Source of the DNA: Enterovibrio calviensis DSM 14347
Lineage (GTDB): Bacteria; Pseudomonadota; Gammaproteobacteria; Enterobacterales; Vibrionaceae
Direction: 5' to 3'
DNA length: 64,000 nt
NCBI RefSeq assembly: GCF_000621165.1
Contig: NZ_JHZA01000018.1
Location: 58,730 to 122,729, forward strand
Shown here: piece after piece, positions 62,099-64,000 of the stretch
How positions within the stretch are numbered: the stretch's first letter is position 1
Layout: each line of letters begins with the position of its first letter
Program-made: the position numbers and the translations under genes
The notes under the pieces: generated by a model
What the model was told of the DNA's origin: nothing
The model's input: only the letters and a program-made list of their open reading frames with translations
Databases searched by the model: none

Positions 62099-64000
62099 TT
62101 AGTGATTCAAAGAAGCCCCTTGTTGCTGCTCAATCAAATCATCTGCACCGTTGTTGTTTGCATCAGTGCCGCCAAAGTCATCCTCACCGTCAAGTTGTCC
62201 ATCTCCATTGGTATCGAAACTGGCAAAGCGAGTAGTGCTCAGGTCGTAGTTCGTTCCATCGTTTGAGGCGTTCTGGCTTTCTACATCTAGGAAGTCAGGA
62301 ATACCATCATCGTCGGAATCAGGTGCGTACGAAAGAAGCCCTTCGAAGTTGGGATTGTCGATCAACAGGTTGCCATCAAAATCTCTAAGCCCAATCTCGA
62401 CAATGTCTGGAATAGAATCATTGTCGCTATCAAGGTCTAGGTCATTGGATATCCCGTCGCCGTCCGTATCTGTCGTGAAGGCAACACCCGCAAGCGGGGA
62501 AACCGGAATAAGCTGGAAGTCTCCTAAACGTATATCGCCGTTGTAAAAGCTACTATCGACATAAAAGTCAGGCGTTTGGCCAGAATAGAATGTTGTTCTT
62601 AGGATCGTTCCACCGTTGCGATAAATGACCACTCCCTGCTGAACGTCGATCGACAGCGTATCGTCGACAGACACCGTGCCAAAGGTTCCGATGCTACTGC
62701 CATTTTCATAGATGTATAAGGTAGAACCCACGATATAAAAGGCATAGTCAATGTCGGAGAAATAAGCCGAGCTTTCGACACTTCCTAGACCGATCATATT
62801 GTTGCTACCCAAGGATAGAACCTCAAAGCTCAGGCGATAATTATCAGTGAATCCGTACTCTGAGAATCGCACTGAATTCGCCTGCCATGTCCAGCTGCCG
62901 CCATTGGCATTGAGCTCTCCGTTTGTCACGTTGGCATTCCCTGTGAGAACAGGCCATTCAGTGACAAGCACGGGCACTCTTAGCTCACCAATGTTAGATA
63001 AACCGTCATTATCACGGTCTAAATCCGCATTGTCGCCCACGCTATCACCGTCGGTATCGGTCGTCTCAGTGGCGTCCGTTGGGAATGCATCGCCGTTATC
63101 ACCCACGCCGTCGCCATCCGTGTCCGTGTCTTCATTCGGATCGAACGGGAAGGCGTCGTAGATATCGAGGGTGCCGTCGTTATCATCGTCCTCATCGTTC
63201 GGGTTGGAAATACCGTCACCGTCCGAATCTTCGGCACGATCATCAACCCCGTTGTTGTTGGTGTCACCGCCGCCTTCACCGTCTTGAAGGTTAAGCATGC
63301 CGTCACCGTTGGTGTCGAACGCCGCGAAGTCATAGCCGTGCATGTCGAAGGCCGTGCCGTCGTTCTCGGCATTTTGGCTTTCCAAATCTAAGTAATCCGG
63401 AATGCCATCGCCGTCAGAATCCGGCGCAGGGTTAACACTGGCTTGCAGGTCGATGCTATCGACCATGAGATCACCGTCTGCATCAGTTAGACCGGCTTCA
63501 ACCACATCAGGGATGGTGTCGTTGTCTGAGTCCAAATCCACATCGTTAGTCACGCCATCGTTGTCAGCATCTGCGGTCAAACTCGCACCAGAAAGCGGGG
63601 AGAGCATGATGTCACTGAGCTGGAATGCGCCGCTGTAGAAACTGGAGTCCACATAGAAATCCGGTGTCTCTCCTGAGCGCGTGGTGGTGTGAATGGTGGT
63701 GTCGTTATGCAAGTAGGTCACGGTGCCCGCCGTGACTTGCAACGCCAAGGTATCACCGGCTGCGATGGAGAATGCGCCGCTGTAGCCACTCGGATAACCG
63801 CCATTCTCGTAGAGGTACACTGTGCTGCCCACCACGTAGAAAGCATGATCGATGTCAGCGTAGCTGGCCGAGCTTTCGACACTACCGAGACCAATCATGT
63901 TGTTGCTGCCTAGCGCGTCTACGACGAACGAGAAGCGGTAGTTATCGTTGTAACCATACTCGGAGAAACGATCGGAGTTCGCTTGCCATGACCAGCTGCC
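62099..64000 (-). CDS. Large thrombospondin type 3 repeat surface protein (C-terminal part, cut by window edge)
   Basis: The frame is open to the right edge, so at least 633 residues are the C-terminal part of a larger protein. It alternates a beta-rich module (WQANS-RFSEYGF, MIGLGSVESSA, YVDSSFY) with calcium-binding Asp-rich stretches (DSDGDGI, DTDGDGVGD, DRDNDGL), the thrombospondin type 3 pattern. Two modules of about 367 residues are visible, repeating with a period of 1.10 kb. No membrane anchor or sorting motif is seen at the C-terminus (QQQGASLNH). A secreted or cell-surface adhesin-like protein, folded by calcium, is likely. Confidence 0.82.
   Translation of the reverse strand, partial: GSWSWQANSDRFSEYGYNDNYRFSFVVDALGSNNMIGLGSVESSASYADIDHAFYVVGSTVYLYENGGYPSGYSGAFSIAAGDTLALQVTAGTVTYLHNDTTIHTTTRSGETPDFYVDSSFYSGAFQLSDIMLSPLSGASLTADADNDGVTNDVDLDSDNDTIPDVVEAGLTDADGDLMVDSIDLQASVNPAPDSDGDGIPDYLDLESQNAENDGTAFDMHGYDFAAFDTNGDGMLNLQDGEGGGDTNNNGVDDRAEDSDGDGISNPNDEDDDNDGTLDIYDAFPFDPNEDTDTDGDGVGDNGDAFPTDATETTDTDGDSVGDNADLDRDNDGLSNIGELRVPVLVTEWPVLTGNANVTNGELNANGGSWTWQANSVRFSEYGFTDNYRLSFEVLSLGSNNMIGLGSVESSAYFSDIDYAFYIVGSTLYIYENGSSIGTFGTVSVDDTLSIDVQQGVVIYRNGGTILRTTFYSGQTPDFYVDSSFYNGDIRLGDFQLIPVSPLAGVAFTTDTDGDGISNDLDLDSDNDSIPDIVEIGLRDFDGNLLIDNPNFEGLLSYAPDSDDDGIPDFLDVESQNASNDGTNYDLSTTRFASFDTNGDGQLDGEDDFGGTDANNNGADDLIEQQQGASLNH
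62470..64000 (-). repeat. Intragenic 1.1-kb module repeat
   Basis: The segment around 62480-62930 is matched by 63580-64000 and onwards at an offset of 1101 bp (for instance CGATCATATTGTTGCTACC at 62791 against CAATCATGTTGTTGCTGCC at 63892). The unit beginning at 63200 is visibly richer in G and C than the last one. Confidence 0.75.

Noticed and set aside
63019..63372. Minus-strand frame rich in Thr/Arg within the TSP3 gene
   Set aside because: Out-of-frame reading of Asp/Gly codon repeats; its repetitive look comes from the real coding frame.
62099..64000. CRISPR-like repetition
   Set aside because: The repeats are in-frame coding Asp-rich units of varying length, not identical repeats with unique spacers.

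Overview
The window reads as a chromosomal segment of a marine gammaproteobacterium of the family Vibrionaceae (Vibrio, Grimontia or Enterovibrio type; I cannot fix the genus). Reasons: the yohJ-yohK-cdd and ldtD-mepK...gloC gene orders of gamma-proteobacteria, a DUF2982 protein and an OlsF-like double acyltransferase as found in vibrios, a tandem glycine riboswitch in front of an AGCS symporter as in V. cholerae, and Fur, LexA, PurR, CRP, NrdR and NsrR-type operators that fit gammaproteobacterial consensus. Coding density is high and most of the window is ordinary core genome. Both edges cut genes: a chemoreceptor on the left and a large calcium-repeat surface protein on the right.

Layout. 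0-5.4 kb: chemoreceptor start, GNAT, YgeA-type racemase, REC-EAL phosphodiesterase, DMT exporter, MarR regulator. 5.6-10.7 kb: a Fur-box-controlled four-gene iron operon (imelysin, di-haem DUF1111 protein, imelysin-like lipoprotein, Tat-exported DUF1513 protein). 10.8-17.7 kb: cell-envelope block (L,D-transpeptidase, MepK-like endopeptidase, OlsF-like acyltransferase, metallophosphoesterase, GloC, DUF2982). 17.9-29.1 kb: a histone-H1-like protein, amino acid antiporter, SOS-controlled sulA, tpm, purT, a DMT carrier, the yohJ-yohK-cdd operon, a ToxR-like membrane regulator and sbcB.

29.2-38.4 kb is an A/T-richer accessory island beginning just beyond the 5' end of sbcB. It opens with a tyrosine integrase killed by three separate lesions, ends with a second truncated integrase and a decayed echo of the sbcB start, and carries mostly orphan genes: a tight two-gene unit of an NdpA/YejK-like nucleoid protein and a three-helix membrane protein, a two-helix coiled-coil membrane protein, a frameshifted exported protein, a PutAbiC-type abortive infection protein, a small winged-helix protein and a DUF6710-like protein. 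The content looks like a phage-defence island; the NdpA-like/membrane pair is my best candidate for an undescribed system.

38.5-52.6 kb: TauD-type dioxygenase, a complete five-gene peptide/nickel-type ABC transporter (binding protein, two ATPases, two permeases), nnrS behind an NsrR-like operator, a class II amidotransferase, a predicted periplasmic RelA/SpoT-fold protein, a 2OG-Fe dioxygenase, an OmpV/MipA outer membrane protein and azoR. 52.8-55.8 kb: split B12-dependent ribonucleotide reductase nrdJa/nrdJb under two NrdR boxes. 56.3-64 kb: HAD phosphatase, glycine-riboswitch-controlled symporter, a membrane-anchored J-domain protein followed by an amidase homologue lacking its catalytic Ser and Lys, and the thrombospondin-3-repeat protein. 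I saw no rRNA, tRNA, CRISPR array or insertion sequence.
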